Position numbers and translations under genes: made by a program
Shown here: positions 48,238 through 60,548 of the stretch, piece by piece
How the letters are laid out: the number at the start of each line of letters is the position of its first letter
Numbering within the stretch: position 1 is the first letter of the stretch
The notes under the pieces: model-generated
What the model saw: only the letters and a program-made list of their open reading frames with translations
What the model was told of the DNA's origin: nothing
Databases searched by the model: none
Assembly: GCA_951230915.1 (NCBI GenBank)
Contig: OX579637.1
Location: 23,064,001 to 23,128,000, forward strand
Direction of reading: 5' to 3'
Source of the DNA: Antitrichia curtipendula
Lineage: Eukaryota > Streptophyta > Bryopsida > Hypnales > Leucodontaceae
Length of the DNA: 64,000 nucleotides

Positions 48238-48844
48238 TCAAAATAATGAATATAACGTTTTTTGTGCACGTTGTTGTCCTCTGTTGGTTAACTGCACTAC
48301 TGTATGAGCCCCATCAGAGTCGTCGTCCGTAGAAGAGGTTGATGTCTCATACGTATCGGGCGGCTCAATACGTGTGTTGATCCTGCCCAGCCCTCCTTTG
48401 GGAAACCTCATAGCCCCCCTTGCAATTATTCCATTCGCTGGTGTCGGTATTTTGATACCAGATGGCGTGCCCTTCAAGATCGACCAATCCACCCGCTTGT
48501 TCAATCTGACCTCCGCATGTACACCTCGAGCAATGAAAAGGTGAACTTCATTCCTTTTTACGGTGGATACGTCGTACAACACCTGATATACTTCAATGCA
48601 TCGTTGTTTGAAGGCCTCATCGATGCAGTATTTCAAGTTCGCTTTATGGAATCGGCGGTGGTAGTTGTGCCGCTCTTCCGAGAAGGCCTTATCGATGTGG
48701 CACCATTCGATGTAATTGGCGCAAGTCTCGAAACTCCACGGGTCAGGCACTTCATTCCAGCCCCTGAATGCAAGTTTGCGAGGGTTTCGAAGTACATGTA
48801 ATCTCTTTCGATGTTTGTTTCCCTGCCGTTGTCGAGTCCGGTCT
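48238..48844 (-). CDS. Unrecognised protein, 5' end lost in the assembly gap
   Basis: The minus-strand frame is open from the gap edge (48,844) to a stop at 48,238, ~200 codons. Visible content: LAFRGWNEVPDPWSFETC, then a charged region (FSEERHNYHRRFHKANL), HLFIARGVHAEVRLNKRVDW, a Gly/Pro-rich region and an acidic Ser/Thr tail (TSTSSTDDDSDG). No domain recognised. It points away from the kinase ORF on the other side of the gap, so the gap may hold two divergent starts. Confidence 0.5.
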
Positions 48845-49044
48845 NNNNNNNNNNNNNNNNNNNNNNNNNNNNNNNNNNNNNNNNNNNNNNNNNNNNNNNN
48901 NNNNNNNNNNNNNNNNNNNNNNNNNNNNNNNNNNNNNNNNNNNNNNNNNNNNNNNNNNNNNNNNNNNNNNNNNNNNNNNNNNNNNNNNNNNNNNNNNNNN
49001 NNNNNNNNNNNNNNNNNNNNNNNNNNNNNNNNNNNNNNNNNNNN
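48845..49044. other. Assembly gap, 200 N
   Basis: Exactly 200 N, a conventional placeholder size, so the true distance is unknown. ORFs running through it are artefacts. Confidence 0.99.
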
Positions 49045-49975
49045 AATGATGTGTAGAGAATATGTGAACTACAACGAAGAAGGATACCACAAGTTGACTG
49101 CTGAAGTGCGCCGCGAGTTGGAGACCAAATTTAGAGCATCCGAGCGATTCAACAATTATCAGGATTACTGGTTGCACTCTGAGTGGTTGGATAAACAAGT
49201 GTCGCAGCTGACCACCAATATTGTGGTGAATTGGTGTTATCACACAAAGAAGCAGGATGACGGTAGTGATTGGGACACGCATGACAAAGAGTTTGCATCG
49301 AAATTGATGGAGATTCAGAAGTTCTCTCAACAGTATTCTTCATCACGTAGAAAAAAACAAGCACCATGGAAAGCGACGCTTGAAGACCAAATACGAGCTC
49401 ATTGCGTGAGCGGAACAGTCAAGTGGCTTGAAAGTTGCGTGAAAGTGAATCCCATGCCAAACCAGACCGCGACTGGATCATATGGGACCGTGAGGAAGGT
49501 GGTGCTCACGAGACTACAAAGCATTCCCAGTTGGATTTGCTTCGCCGGGAAGACTTTGAAGACCTCAGATGAGAAGGAGAAACGCCAAGCTATTGTGAGT
49601 GAGGCAGGGGGTTGTCCAGTGATACATTCTGGTATCATAAGACTTGCGTACATCCATCCCAAAACGATGGAAGGCTACACACTATGGTGGAATGGAGGCT
49701 CTTTAATTTCTTTCTTGGCCAAATACAACTCAAAAGTAAGCGAATCATTGGACGTGGATGACATCAGGAGACAACCTGATACAGGGTTGACGCAGGAAGA
49801 ATTGGGTTGGGTTGCAACTTATCGTAAAAACCGCGTGAACTTGGCTCTATTATTGCTTGTGACATTGGGAAAATGCCATGAAGCACAATATTTACACAAT
49901 GACATTACTCCATCCAACATTTTGCTCCATTTTGATGAATGGAAAGAGAACACAGTGTACATAGGGATTTGCGAT
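49045..49975 (+). pseudogene. Divergent protein kinase, N-lobe and catalytic loop (interrupted)
   Basis: Open from the gap edge. After ~140 unknown helical residues comes a kinase-like domain: glycine loop TGSYGTV (~49,471), a candidate VAIK lysine in FAGKTLK, a hinge-like region (MEGYTLWWNGGSLISFL) and the catalytic loop HNDITPSNILL (HND in place of HRD). The frame reaches GICD at 49,975, where the metal-binding D-x-G motif should follow, and is cut by other DNA. The missing WGLSGRV...APELFY resumes at 58,173. Joining 49,975 directly to 58,173 gives CDWGLSG in frame, i.e. a DWG motif. HND and DWG changes make catalytic activity uncertain. A related C-lobe occurs at 63,444-63,758. Confidence 0.7.
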
Positions 49976-49981
49976 CATTAG

Positions 49982-50397
49982 AAAGAAAATGAATTGTTCA
50001 AGGGGCTGCTTCCCTGTATACCAGCTTGAGCGTTCTTCAAGTTCCCATGTACACCAACTTGAGTGTTCTTGAAGTTCTTGACCTCGATCTGGATGAAAAA
50101 CGTATCAAGAACGTGCATTCTATAGCATGAACGTGCATTTCATCATTGTACTGTTGCACTGTTGTCACCCGGCCTTGTCATGCTGTCACCCGCGCCTTGT
50201 CATGCTGTCACCCGAGCCCGCGAATTCCAACGGCCAAATTGGGCGGCTGATTTGCCGCTCAGTCTCACGGCGGCTGCATTGGGCGGGATCAACGCTCCTT
50301 GTGCATCTCTTTGGGCGGGATCAATGTTCTTGGATTTTGGCTAATTTTCGACTGATTTGTTGCGTTTTCTCATTTCTCTCAATTTCTTTAGCTTCCT
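49982..50397. promoter_or_regulatory. 5' region of the nested element's plus-strand gene, with short repeats
   Basis: Three tandem copies of TGTCACCCG(C/G)CCTTGTCATGC-like units at ~50,163-50,220, then repeated TTGGGCGG boxes (50,235, 50,280, 50,320). GC-rich compared with the flanks, as expected of a promoter, but no TATA box is assigned. Confidence 0.4.
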
Positions 50398-53300
50398 ATG
50401 ATGGCCGAGTTAGAGCCCAATGCAACAGTCAAAGTGCATGCTACAATTGCAGGAAAATATAGATTTGCAATCGTGAGAGGGGTTCCAATTCACCTGCAAC
50501 CGTCTAAGTCAACATTTCCAGCAAAACGAAAGGTTGGTGATACAAACTTAGATTTATATTTAGATGGTGGAATTTATCCTATAGATCCCGTTACTAGCAA
50601 ACCTCCAAATTTTCAGTGCCTGAAGTCGTTTTTGGAATTTGTCGGAGAAGGCAATTTTGGTTTGCTTGGCTACTTAAACAATGTCGCCAACGGAGGAAGG
50701 CTAGCATTAGAATTAGTTCTCGCTGATCAGGAGGAGAGACGAATAGAAGTGAGATTACTTCGGGGTCGAGTAGATGGCCTACTTAGTAGTTGGATGTAGA
50801 GAGAAGGAGAACTTCAGACAAAGAGACAACTCGAGGCAGCTATACTTTGCAGTGAGATTTTGAGTTTGCGGGATGAGCTGAGAGGCTTAGAGAGGTGTCT
50901 AAGCGAAACAAAGGCATCATATGAAGAGAGAATTCTGCAGCTAGTCAATAGAGTAGATTTGGCATTTGAATTTGAAGTATCACATGCCCAAAAATTAGAC
51001 TCCATCACTGAATTGCATAAAAATGAGATTGACAGCATTCGAGAGCAATTGTCTTCTAGTAAACGATCACTACGGATTCTTCAGAGAAAGATGGATCGAT
51101 TAAAAAAAACGCCATATGGGTATAGGCAGCAGATAAGACCTCGTAAAGATATCCCCACCTTATCACAAAAAGGAGGCCATGCGAAAGCTCAGAAGCGTTT
51201 ACTTCGAAGTGTCATTGCACCTGCAACTACTAGAAAGATTCAGGAAGAGAATGCCGCTAATTCATGCACAAAACGATTATATGGACCGAAAGAAATTCAA
51301 GCCCAACCGGAGCCCTCCTGGCAAAGGTACTCTCCCAGGGCGAAGTTGAAACGATGTTACAGACTCCCAATTTGAAAGTAGTTGGAATGCGAATGGCAAA
51401 TTACTATATCGCTAAGATTGGTACCCATGTCGGTCCTCATGAAATTTTGGAAGCTTGCGATCAGAGTAATGTCTCCAGTGCAGGGTACGCAGAGGTTTAT
51501 AGAAAATTTAAAGGCGGGGTAGCAGCAGCAGGAAGAGGTTTGAAGATTGCTTGTTTACCGAACCCACACCAGATATCCATACTTCGAAAAAGCTTAAACA
51601 ATAAGCTTCATGAATTTGTAGGAGAATACTACTCCCTTCACAGTACTGTGGAGATACCTCGAGCCCAGAAATCAAAAAAGAAAAATTCATTGCGTGTAAC
51701 CTTGAACGACCAAAATAATCTCTTTGTAGATGTTGAATGTGTTCAACGCACCATGGTAAACTTGTACAACATCACTGTACAGGGTAAGCATCTTCTCATC
51801 CTTTAATTTCTTTAATTACTTCAGTAACTTTGATTGTGTAGAGCGGTAGAGACCTTCAAATTGCGTAGACTTTTAGATTGCATGATTAGGCTTTATGAGG
51901 ACTGCAATGGGCTTTCAAATAATACACACATGCTGCAATAATAGATCAAGTATTAATAGACAAACAAGATGAGTATAGTAACCTTTGTCAAGTTGCCCCT
52001 ACCTGACTATTAGGGCAGAGGAAGTTACTTGTGAATCAAGGAAGAGTCAGTTACATGCTAGATTGTTGAATATGTGTTCAACGTACGCAAAATGTGTTGT
52101 GCGAGAAAACACTAGTATTGCACAATTGAGAATCTCCCGGTGACAACAGGGTGATCATGGTGGTCTCCGAAACTGCAAGCCGGATCGATTGATAATTGTT
52201 AAGGATTACAGATGTGTGGATCAGTGTCTACATGTGTGTCTGAATGTACTGGTTCATTTGTCTGGTCAGTTTCTTCATCAAATGTTAAGTTAAGTTGTAT
52301 CCACCCTTGCGCGCGGCAGAAACCTCTGGTCCCATACAATGCATGCTCAAACAGTTAGCTAGCTACACATGGAATTGAAATCGATCTGGCCTTATCAGAG
52401 GACAGACACGGGAAAACAAAGTCACTGCATGACGAGTCTGACTTTCCAAAGCTGGTACAAGATTTCCAAGATATTTTTTTAGTGCTGAAAGTGGAGGTAA
52501 GCATGCAAAGCACACCCAGTCGGCCAATCCACCCCTAGTTGGCCAAAGCAGTCCACCCCCAGTCAGCCAAAGCAATCCACCCCCAGTCGGCCAAAACTGG
52601 TACAAAAAGGCTAACTATTTGTATAAATCTAACTAACTGTGTAATTTCTTTGCTATGCAGAACTTGCTGGTGAACCTTTAATCATTTGCCTAAAACTTGA
52701 TGAAGCTGAAATAATACATGCCCAAAAATTAGAACGTGTTAGCATGACCCTTATGAACCGAGCTTTGAATCCGTCCATTACAAAAATGAGTGCAGAATAT
52801 TTTAGTGCACAGTCAGAATGAGAGATATGGCCTATAGGCTGTTATCAAGTTGAAAAGGAATCCCATGCAGTGCTGAAATGGGTCTTTGACCAAACAAAAA
52901 TTCCAGATCTAATCAAAGCTCAAGAATCCGGACAAATGCTGGTTGTACCTGGAGTAGGACAATTCCGAGTTGAATGGCACATGGCTGGAGATATGAAGAC
53001 GGTCAAGTGTATGTACAACTTGAAGCATGGTGCTAGTAGTAAACATTGTTGTATTTATTGTATGCAAGAAAGAACAAAACAAGCAACAATTGGAGTTGAG
53101 GCAGCCCAAAAGGCAATGTCCAAACGACCTTCTACTTGGTCAGGAGGGCTATTTTCCTGTTTAGTATCATCAGAACCTGTCAGTGGATCTGCATTGACAG
53201 ATCGGTGGCAGCCTATCCTTCCTATTCCATTACACCGAGTACACATTTGTACGCTACATGCTCTGAATAGGATCTGCGAGAAGATGCTTCACATGCATTT

Positions 53301-55748
53301 CATGTTTATTTGGACACAACAAAATAAGACTCTTCAGGAGCAAGCAATTACTGAAATGCAAAGAGTATTGTCCAGCATTGGTGCCCATGGAAGAAATGTC
53401 AAAATACTAAAAGATGAAGAATTGAGCGGTAAAAGCAACAACATTCCAAACAAGCCATCACTCAGTGGCACTAACTCAAAGAAGCTATTCAAGCCGAGTA
53501 CACTACCTGAAGGTTCTCAAGAAGCACTTTATGTTGACATTGTAAATGCTGAAAAGAATCGACTCAATAATGGGAAGAACAGAAGAGGAAGGCTACAAAC
53601 TTGGAAAGATCTACATGCACTGTTGCCTTATTTTCAGGGCTTGACTTTAAGTGAAGAAGAGAAGGAAGCATTCCCAACATTAGTTCAAAGCTTTGGGAAG
53701 AATTACATTGAATCATTTGGGGAACATCATGTCAGTCACTATCTGGTGAGTTTCTGCTGCTATCCTAAACCTCAGTCTTTTAACGTTGGCCCTCTCAAGA
53801 GAGGATCGAAGTACTAACCCGTTGCTGAAAAATACCAACTGGATGATGGCGTGATGCTCAATCTCTATCCCTTCCAATAGACTCAGCCAGAGTGGACGGA
53901 ATCATTGCGCACTATTCAGTTGGAGTGCTGCCTGGTTGATTCAGTGGAGAATCCATGTGAGAGCTAGTACTACCTGAACTCGTTGTACGTAGAAAATTTA
54001 ATTTGGAATTTGATTCTGATTTTGAATTCTTCTGTTGGCTAGCTCAATTTATATCCTCTCCAAAGAAAAGATCTTACTGCACCAACCCTGCTTGCCGGAA
54101 CTGTAAATCCTTAATCGTTAATTGACACCTGAATGATAGTCTGCAATTAATCAAGTCACAAGAACTCATCACAATCTAAATCATGAGGGAAAAGCAGATT
54201 TTTTTAAATTGTGGAGTCAAATTCAGAGGAGAAATTTGAGTAGCCGCTAAGGTAATCTGCTCTTAAAGCGACCATTTAACAGCTGTTTGCATTTTCGGGG
54301 AACCTAAACTCCTTGAAACAATTTTCAGTTAATTTTTAGAGGAAGAAAAATGAAATTGGCATCTAACCCAAGTCGTTTCATATTTTTTGGACCTTCGTGG
54401 AATTAGTTACAAATTTTTGAAGTTAAAACGCAGTGGTCACTAAAACCGACCACCTCTGAAATGTACACCGTTGATACATTGAAGAAAGAAAAATGTACCT
54501 CTATGCCATGTTCCATTTTAGAGTCCGCTCGCTTTTAGAGCAGACTACCTTACATTACAGGAATTTGCTGAAATTTGGCACTTACACCGTCCAAGCTTGA
54601 ATTTTCTTCACTTCCTTTTAATAACTTACTCAACCATCGACGATACAGTCACGGCACTTTTCCAAAGAGAAAAAAACAAAAAAACAAAAAGAAAGAAAAC
54701 ATTCTTGAAGTCAATTAGATGAGCCAACATTGAGATTTAGTAACCTTGAAAGCCTAGATGGGGCTTCTTGATATTTGGAATTTTGAACCAGATTTTGGCT
54801 CCTCCCTCTAAACCAGGATTGGGAATGGATTGACTGGACTCAAGCATGCAGTCAACTCAAGCATGCAGATCCTATTTCCAGCATCCCAGATCCTATTTAG
54901 AGTAGATCCTATTCAGAGTAGGATTGAAAAAGGAGTTAAAGTTTGAGAATTGTTCTGTACTTGAAATTTTAGGTGATTTAATAAAAGCACGTACCTTCTA
55001 TTTAGGATTCAGACCTTAAGACCTATGGACCATGTCAAGTTTGTTCCTCCTTCCAAAAAAATCCCGTGCTGTCAAACTCTTTTTCTCGACTCTTATTGAT
55101 TGCCATGCACAGGATTTTCACCCCCTGCAAAAAGATTAGAGTAAGTCCCTGACTCCCTTGGTCTTTGTCATATAGCTAATAAAAGTATACTATAACAACT
55201 AACTAACAAGATGAAAACGAAATTTTTGAAAAATTATTTGCAATGCTGTAAACGTATGACAACGGAAAGCAAACCAACATTTATAAACTAACAAGCAAAC
55301 ATTGTTTCGTTTGTTGCAGCATGTATTCATTAGACATGCTCCATGGTTTGTGCAGCAATATGGGAGTTTGTCCATCTGGTCATGCCAGGGAATGGAAAAC
55401 TCCCATCATGCTGCTAAAGCTGCTTTTCAAAGACACACTCAACATGGTGGTGGGAAGTCAAAAATCAGCCCTTTGGTCCAAACTTATCAACATTGGTTTC
55501 GGATCATTCAGCACCGGTTCCACAACAAAGACAAGGAAGCAACAATCCCAATTCCAAGTGACTTAGCAGATGAAGATATTATTAAGAAAAGACGGGAAGC
55601 ATCGCTAAATTCTAGCGCATCAGCTCATCATGCTTTATGGAGAGCTAAATGCACAAGAGTTGGCTCAAAGTGGGTTGCTAATGCAGAAGTTGAAACATTG
55701 ACAGAGATTAGAGGAGAGGGAGTCAACATACAATCTAATTTGCAGTGA
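50398..55748 (+). pseudogene. Three-exon DDE-transposase-like gene of the nested element
   Basis: Exons 50,398-51,783, 52,661-53,745 and 55,320-55,748, with GT-AG introns of 877 and 1,574 bp. Exon 1 has an N-terminal domain and a coiled coil (RDELRGLERCLSETK). Exon 2 has a core reading GDMKTVKCMYNLKHGAS followed by CCIYCMQER, then PLHRVHICTLHALNRI. Exon 3 has WSCQGMENSHHAAKAAF. The order GD-K, zinc-like CxxC, LHxxxR and GMExSH resembles uncharacterised eukaryotic DDE-like proteins I recall from animals; the assignment is inference. Breaks: TAG 50,797-50,799, TGA 52,819-52,821 and a frameshift between ~51,264 and 51,375. It converges with the minus-strand gene ending near 55,940. Confidence 0.55.
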
Positions 55749-55939
55749 GTTCCCTTTAATTGCTCTCAACGATTTGCAGCATCTTGGGAAATACTACTTC
55801 TGCTGCAATCATTTTCTCTTCATTCCTTTGATTGATCTGTATGGCAAGGTATTGTATTCAATTAGAAAACAAATAATGAAGAAATAAAATGTCTTGAAAA
55901 AAGGACAAATAGTTTTGACCGAGGTAAGTTGATGTTTAC

Positions 55940-57955
55940 CTTCAATTTCGCCACAGTGTCTTGTACAATCCAAAGTGTGAAGTTTTCTGGAGCCCTCGAC
56001 CCTATAGCTATTACAATCTCTTGTCTGATGGAAGACAAACTCCAATTTCTACCCACCTCAATTATCTCCTTCCAATCATCCATCTGACAGTGTATCTCTA
56101 CCATGTCAATGTCTTCACATTGGTCTATATACTCCCAATTAGATCCATCCATGTTGCGCTGCCTATTAAATTGAAAACTGGCATAAAGAATGGACCTTCC
56201 AGTATGATACCTGAAACTCAAGGATTTCTGGTCAACTATGCAACGAATCGCATCTAGACCTACTGTAACCTTCTCGTCCCAACCACTGTCCATTAAAGAT
56301 TCAATTAGAGGCTTAGAGAGGCTACACCAGACAAACATTGTCGGAGTTTTGTACATACAGTCGCTTCCTGCTGCAAATAAATCTACCATAATGCCAATTG
56401 GCATAAACCATTGCAAATGTGTCGATCTGCTACCAGTGCTTGGCTTCATAGAAGTTTGAAAATCAAGTCTTAGCTTTGCTCGGAAGGCCTCACTGCTTGC
56501 CATGTCCGGAACAGGCCAAATTGGATCATCAAAAGCAAGCAATGGAATAGGGTCTATTGTACCAAAGGCACCATTTTTTTTCTTTGGAATATACATGGCA
56601 TTGTAGAAAAAAATACCATTGTGTAATAAGTCTTTGTGTGATCTAGACCCTCTTCCAACTTCACCTATCTCAGCGTGTTGTACGACAATTAGGTCAAGCA
56701 CACTCTTCGGATCAACCCAATTCATAGAAGTGGACAAGTATAGATCTGAAATACAAGCAAGTGGAGATGTTAAGTTTTATGAAAGCCAACAAAGCCATCC
56801 TAGCTAACAATACCAAATATACTCTAATCTAACTTATATCAATACCCGAAGCTTCAAACCCAAAGAGTTTTCAGTTTGCAAACCTTGCCTTAACTTACTA
56901 CGACAGATTCAGTCATGATTTCTCCAACTCCTCAAATATGAACTTACAGCATAGTGTGCTTGTATTGCATGGCATAGCTAAGTAGCGAATTATTGGCACA
57001 TTTAGATTGGAAAACATTATGTTTTAGATTATAAAGTAGAAAAGTGAGTTCCAAGTTCGACCATGTGTTGAGGACTTGAGGTTGCCTTAGTGTGCCCAAC
57101 CTACAGCTATCAATGGCAGAATCTACTAATTTTCAGACTGAACAATACAACCAGGATTTTCTCGCCAACAGTTGAGAGTCCAGTTGGGGTATCGCTAAAG
57201 GACATCATCGCTATGCATGCTTTTGTAATGCCAAGCCCATGATCCATAACTACATGATCCATAACTACACCTTTGTACCTCTTGACAGGAACAACCATGT
57301 TCAGATGAGTGTATTTACTCACGGTCCAAAATCTCTCAGCTTCCTTCTAAGGACAATTTGAGGGTCTGAAAACAGAAATTCAAAGCAAAACTGAATTGAG
57401 AGTGTATTCTTACAAAGTTTAAGTTCAAGATCAAAATTTTGGAAGACCCGCTCTTACAGTGCTAGGTGATACAAAGCTAACAAGAACTTAAAAAGAAATA
57501 AGGAACTTACAGTTACAAGCAGCTGCTATCGGCAAAGGTTTGGTCCAATCTAAGTCAAGTTGTCTGTACATGTACGCGTGTTGCACCAAAATCTCAGAAA
57601 CTCTTTTCTTCTCCATTCTAAACTCCTACACTCTTGCTTTGTAAGCGCCTTCGAAACTTGTACTCCCATGTTTTGCAGCGTCTTTACTATGGCCACCTTT
57701 CTTCCCTGGTAGCAAAGTAACCCAGGACCCAATCTCCACTCGCATTGGTATATAGTCATTGTTGTCATCTGTCGTGTTGAATAACAACACAGCTTGCAAC
57801 GACGATCGCCGCGGCATTGAATCTAACAACGTTGAATCAAAAGACAGAAAAGGCACAACAGATGGAAGAAGGCGCAATGGATAAAAGAGACGTTGCAAAA
57901 TCGCAAAGGTAGCCGCAGCCGCAAAGGTAGCCGCAGCTGCAAACCCTTGATTCAT
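55940..57955 (-). pseudogene. Multi-exon unknown gene of the nested element
   Basis: Visible exons: 57,955-57,511 (MNQGFAAAATFAAAATF, an Ala-rich start; an in-frame TAG at 57,626; donor T|GTAAGT); part of ~57,340-57,120 (NMVVPVKRYKGVVMDH, CIAMMSFSDTPTG); and 56,745-55,940 (acceptor TTTCAG, donor AAG|GTAAAC), encoding LDLIVVQHAEIGEVGRGS, HNGIFFYNAMY, LQWFMPIGIMVDLFAAGSD and WKEIIEVGRNWSLSSIRQ. The last region could be a ubiquitin-like fold, but I am unsure. No family recognised. Convergent with the DDE-like gene, so it is probably its partner in the same element. Confidence 0.45.
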
Positions 57956-58172
57956 CGCCCTTCATCCATACGCGTCTACAGAAGCCAAAATTCATCCATA
58001 CACATGGAGTTTGGGTATTAGCCAAGACCCAAGTGCATTATGAATCGACCAAGTGCCGAGTGATGTCAGACTTCATCATGACTACTGTAATCATTGGCAG
58101 GGAGAGAAAGGATCGTAGGAGAACGAGACAAGGAACAAGCGGCCCTTCTAAAGGCTCTTTCTATTCCTAATG

Positions 58173-58597
58173 TGGGGGCTTTCTGGCCGAGTGGTAGAGA
58201 AGGAGCCATCAAGGTATGGTTATCAAACCATGGAAGAGCTCGAACGAGAGAGAAATCAACGAAAACATGCAGCCCCCGAATTGTTCTACGTGTATGGAAA
58301 GAAGGGATCGGAGACCTCGCTTGAAGTCATGCAAAAAAAACATTTGTACTCCATGGCTGCTGATGCATATGCAACAGGATGGATAGCATATCAAATTTGG
58401 AAAGAAGAATGTGATCCCAAATATTTTACGACCAAAAACCAGAACAGTATCAGAATTTGAGGATTAAACTGTTGAGCCTCCAAAAAGCAGATGTAGGCGA
58501 GAGGGCGTCTGTACCTGACGTTCTAGACACTTTGAGGAAGGCACCTCACTGTTGGACTATGCCTGAGTGTTGTTATCGTACACAGAATATTATTTGA
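58173..58597 (+). pseudogene. Kinase C-lobe, continuation of the gene at 49,045-49,975
   Basis: Starts WGLSGRVVEKEPSRYG (activation segment after Asp), then HAAPELFYVYG (APE motif), LEVMQKKHLYSMAADAYATGW (helix F region; D-Y-S in the outside copy), a frameshift near 58,425, and ADVGERASVPDVLDTLRKAP (typical C-lobe end). Stop TGA 58,595-58,597. Together with the first part it makes a complete kinase fold broken by the nested element and one frameshift. Confidence 0.7.
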
Positions 58598-59455
58598 ACT
58601 TTTTAAGGTTTAGTATGTGGCAGTTTTATAGGAAGACCACATTTTTGTGCTTAGAAGAGCATCAAGCAAGTGTATTTCACGGTTGCTATACATTTCATAT
58701 ATAAAGACGTATGTTAAAAATGTTGTAATATAGAATTTGGTCTTTCTTCCATCATGACAATTGTATGACTTTTGTGAATTTATGAATGTTGAGTAAGCAA
58801 ACAACTTTGAATGCAAAAGAGCATGGACATATGGTAAATGTTGTGGGCACCTTAAAATTTGAAAGAACCACTGACCGTAGACCGTAGGGTGCAGGAAGAA
58901 ATGACTTTGAAATAAATAATACTCTTGAATATGAAAATGAATTGGAAAGAAATCATATTGTAGTTACAAAAGAAGAGTTGATCCTAAGAAATGTAAAGAT
59001 TTTGCGTCATTGTGTGAACGGAGGATTTCAATGTGTTCTGAACAATACATCTGGCTGGTATATTAGAACATTGTATAATTTGTATTCTATTCTAGTAATT
59101 GATTCGGAGAGTATGGATTCTTTATGAAGTGAATTCCAAACTATTTTAATTCACAAAGGTCTTGACAGAAAATGAGTCTGGGTGAAGCAGTGAGCAAGCC
59201 AATAAGGGCCCCTCTTCCTTTACCTTTACTTTGAAATTCACAACGGGAAAAAATATGATTTGATTGAATAAGGGCCCCCTTTCATTCCCAAAAAAATACT
59301 TGAATTTGGGTTCAATTTTAAAAAAATTGGTTCAAAAAATATAAAGGTCCCCTCTTCTTGGAAGTTATTGCTTATAAATTTGGAAGGCATTATTATTTTT
59401 ATGTGTACAATGCCAAAAAATATGGTTCAATTGAACGAGGGCCCTTTATTACTTC
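58598..59455. other. Non-coding stretch with degenerate AGGGCCCC repeats
   Basis: AT-rich to ~59,150. Then ~95-bp degenerate units: (T)GAATAAGGGCCCC, CTTCCTTTAC and GGGAAAAAATATGATTTG. Similar text resumes at 60,430-60,548, so a local repeat was present before the TTAA elements inserted. Confidence 0.45.
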
Positions 59456-60386
59456 TTAACCCCTAAAGTTCTTTGACTATGTTCTCACCAAAAATGCTCC
59501 AAAACTGCAATTTTTAGCAGAAGTACCAAATTTTTGAAAAATATCATTTTTGGACACATATAACCGTAGGATCTTGTAGTAATCTGGTTTGGGAATGTGT
59601 GGAAAAAATTTCAGAAATTTTAATCGTATAGATTAGAAGATATTAACGTTTGAAGTGGCAAAAGTCATTTTTCTGGCCCTACAAGAAACCGGGCAGCTGC
59701 ACTTCACAAGGTCAGATTATTATAAAAAAAATTCTAAAATGGTTTTGCTTCTTTGGAATAATTTTTCAAAGCAAGTTGGCTACATGCTTGAAAATTTTCA
59801 GATTATTTGGAATTGTACAACATATAGGAAAAAAAAAGGTTGTACAAAGAAGTAGAGATTGATTCAAAACACTAAATTGTTAAGAAGTTAATTATGGAAT
59901 TGAAAAATGCCAATCCCAATGGTTGCAATGTTTTAATAAACAATCTACGTCCTATGATTTTACCTTTTTTTTTAAATATTAAAAATTGAGTGAAATAAAC
60001 GACTTCAAAGTTTATTTTAGAGTAGACAATCCATAACTGCCCGCAAACTAAAAATCCTTGTAACGTTTGACTCATTGATTGAAATGCAATTATTCAAAGC
60101 TTTCCACATATATATAAATCTAATAAACCAATTTCAAATTTTTATTTTTGAAAAAAGTGATTTTTTCTGATCTGCCCAAACTGCCTGGTTACGAAAAAAA
60201 GTAACATATTAGGCCATAACTTTTTACTCGTATTTCAAAATGTCATGAAATTTGGTGCATATGAAAGATATTCCTCGTCCCCACCTATAAAAATTTCAGC
60301 CCAAAATATGGAAATCTCTAGTCACACGTACCTGCCCAAAATTTCTATGTTGCCAAAAAAACGCATGATGGTCCTTTAGGGGTTAA
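59456..60386. mobile_element. TTAA-flanked non-autonomous DNA element, 931 bp, copy 2
   Basis: TTAA at 59,456-59,459 and 60,383-60,386, ends CCCCTAAAG and CTTTAGGGG. Same length as copy 1 (13,155-14,085) and similar interior (CCGTAGGATCTTGTA, GCCATAACTTTT). No ORF of note. Confidence 0.72.
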
Positions 60387-60548
60387 TGGAGAATGAATTA
60401 AATGCATGTGAAAAAAATATGGGTCCACGGAACAAGGTTCCTCTTCTTTTACTTTTAAATTTACAAGAAATTAATGGAAAAAAGTATGGTTTGGTTGTAC
60501 AAGGGCCTCCTTTCATTCAAAAATAAATTAGTTCAATTTGACTCCAAT

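Larger units (their letters stand above)
49976..58172. mobile_element. Candidate nested element of 8,197 bp inside the kinase gene
   Basis: The interval interrupts the kinase exactly between GAT (Asp) and TGG (Trp) of a DWG motif, and direct joining keeps the frame. The ends read CATTAGAAAG and, reverse-complemented on the right, CATTAGGAATAGAAAG: a short imperfect inverted repeat. No target duplication is needed if those are the borders. An alternative is Helitron-like ends (TC...CTAA between A and T), which would leave a frame error. It contains two convergent decayed genes. Confidence 0.55.

Noticed and set aside
48716..49981. A 421-residue ORF crossing the gap
   Set aside because: It runs through 200 N; only the part after 49,044 is real.
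8821..57955. All internal stops being one C-to-T change from a sense codon, as proof of methylation decay or a RIP-like process
   Set aside because: Every stop codon is one such change from CAA, CAG or CGA, so the observation is a tautology. Only comparison of copies can show mutation bias.
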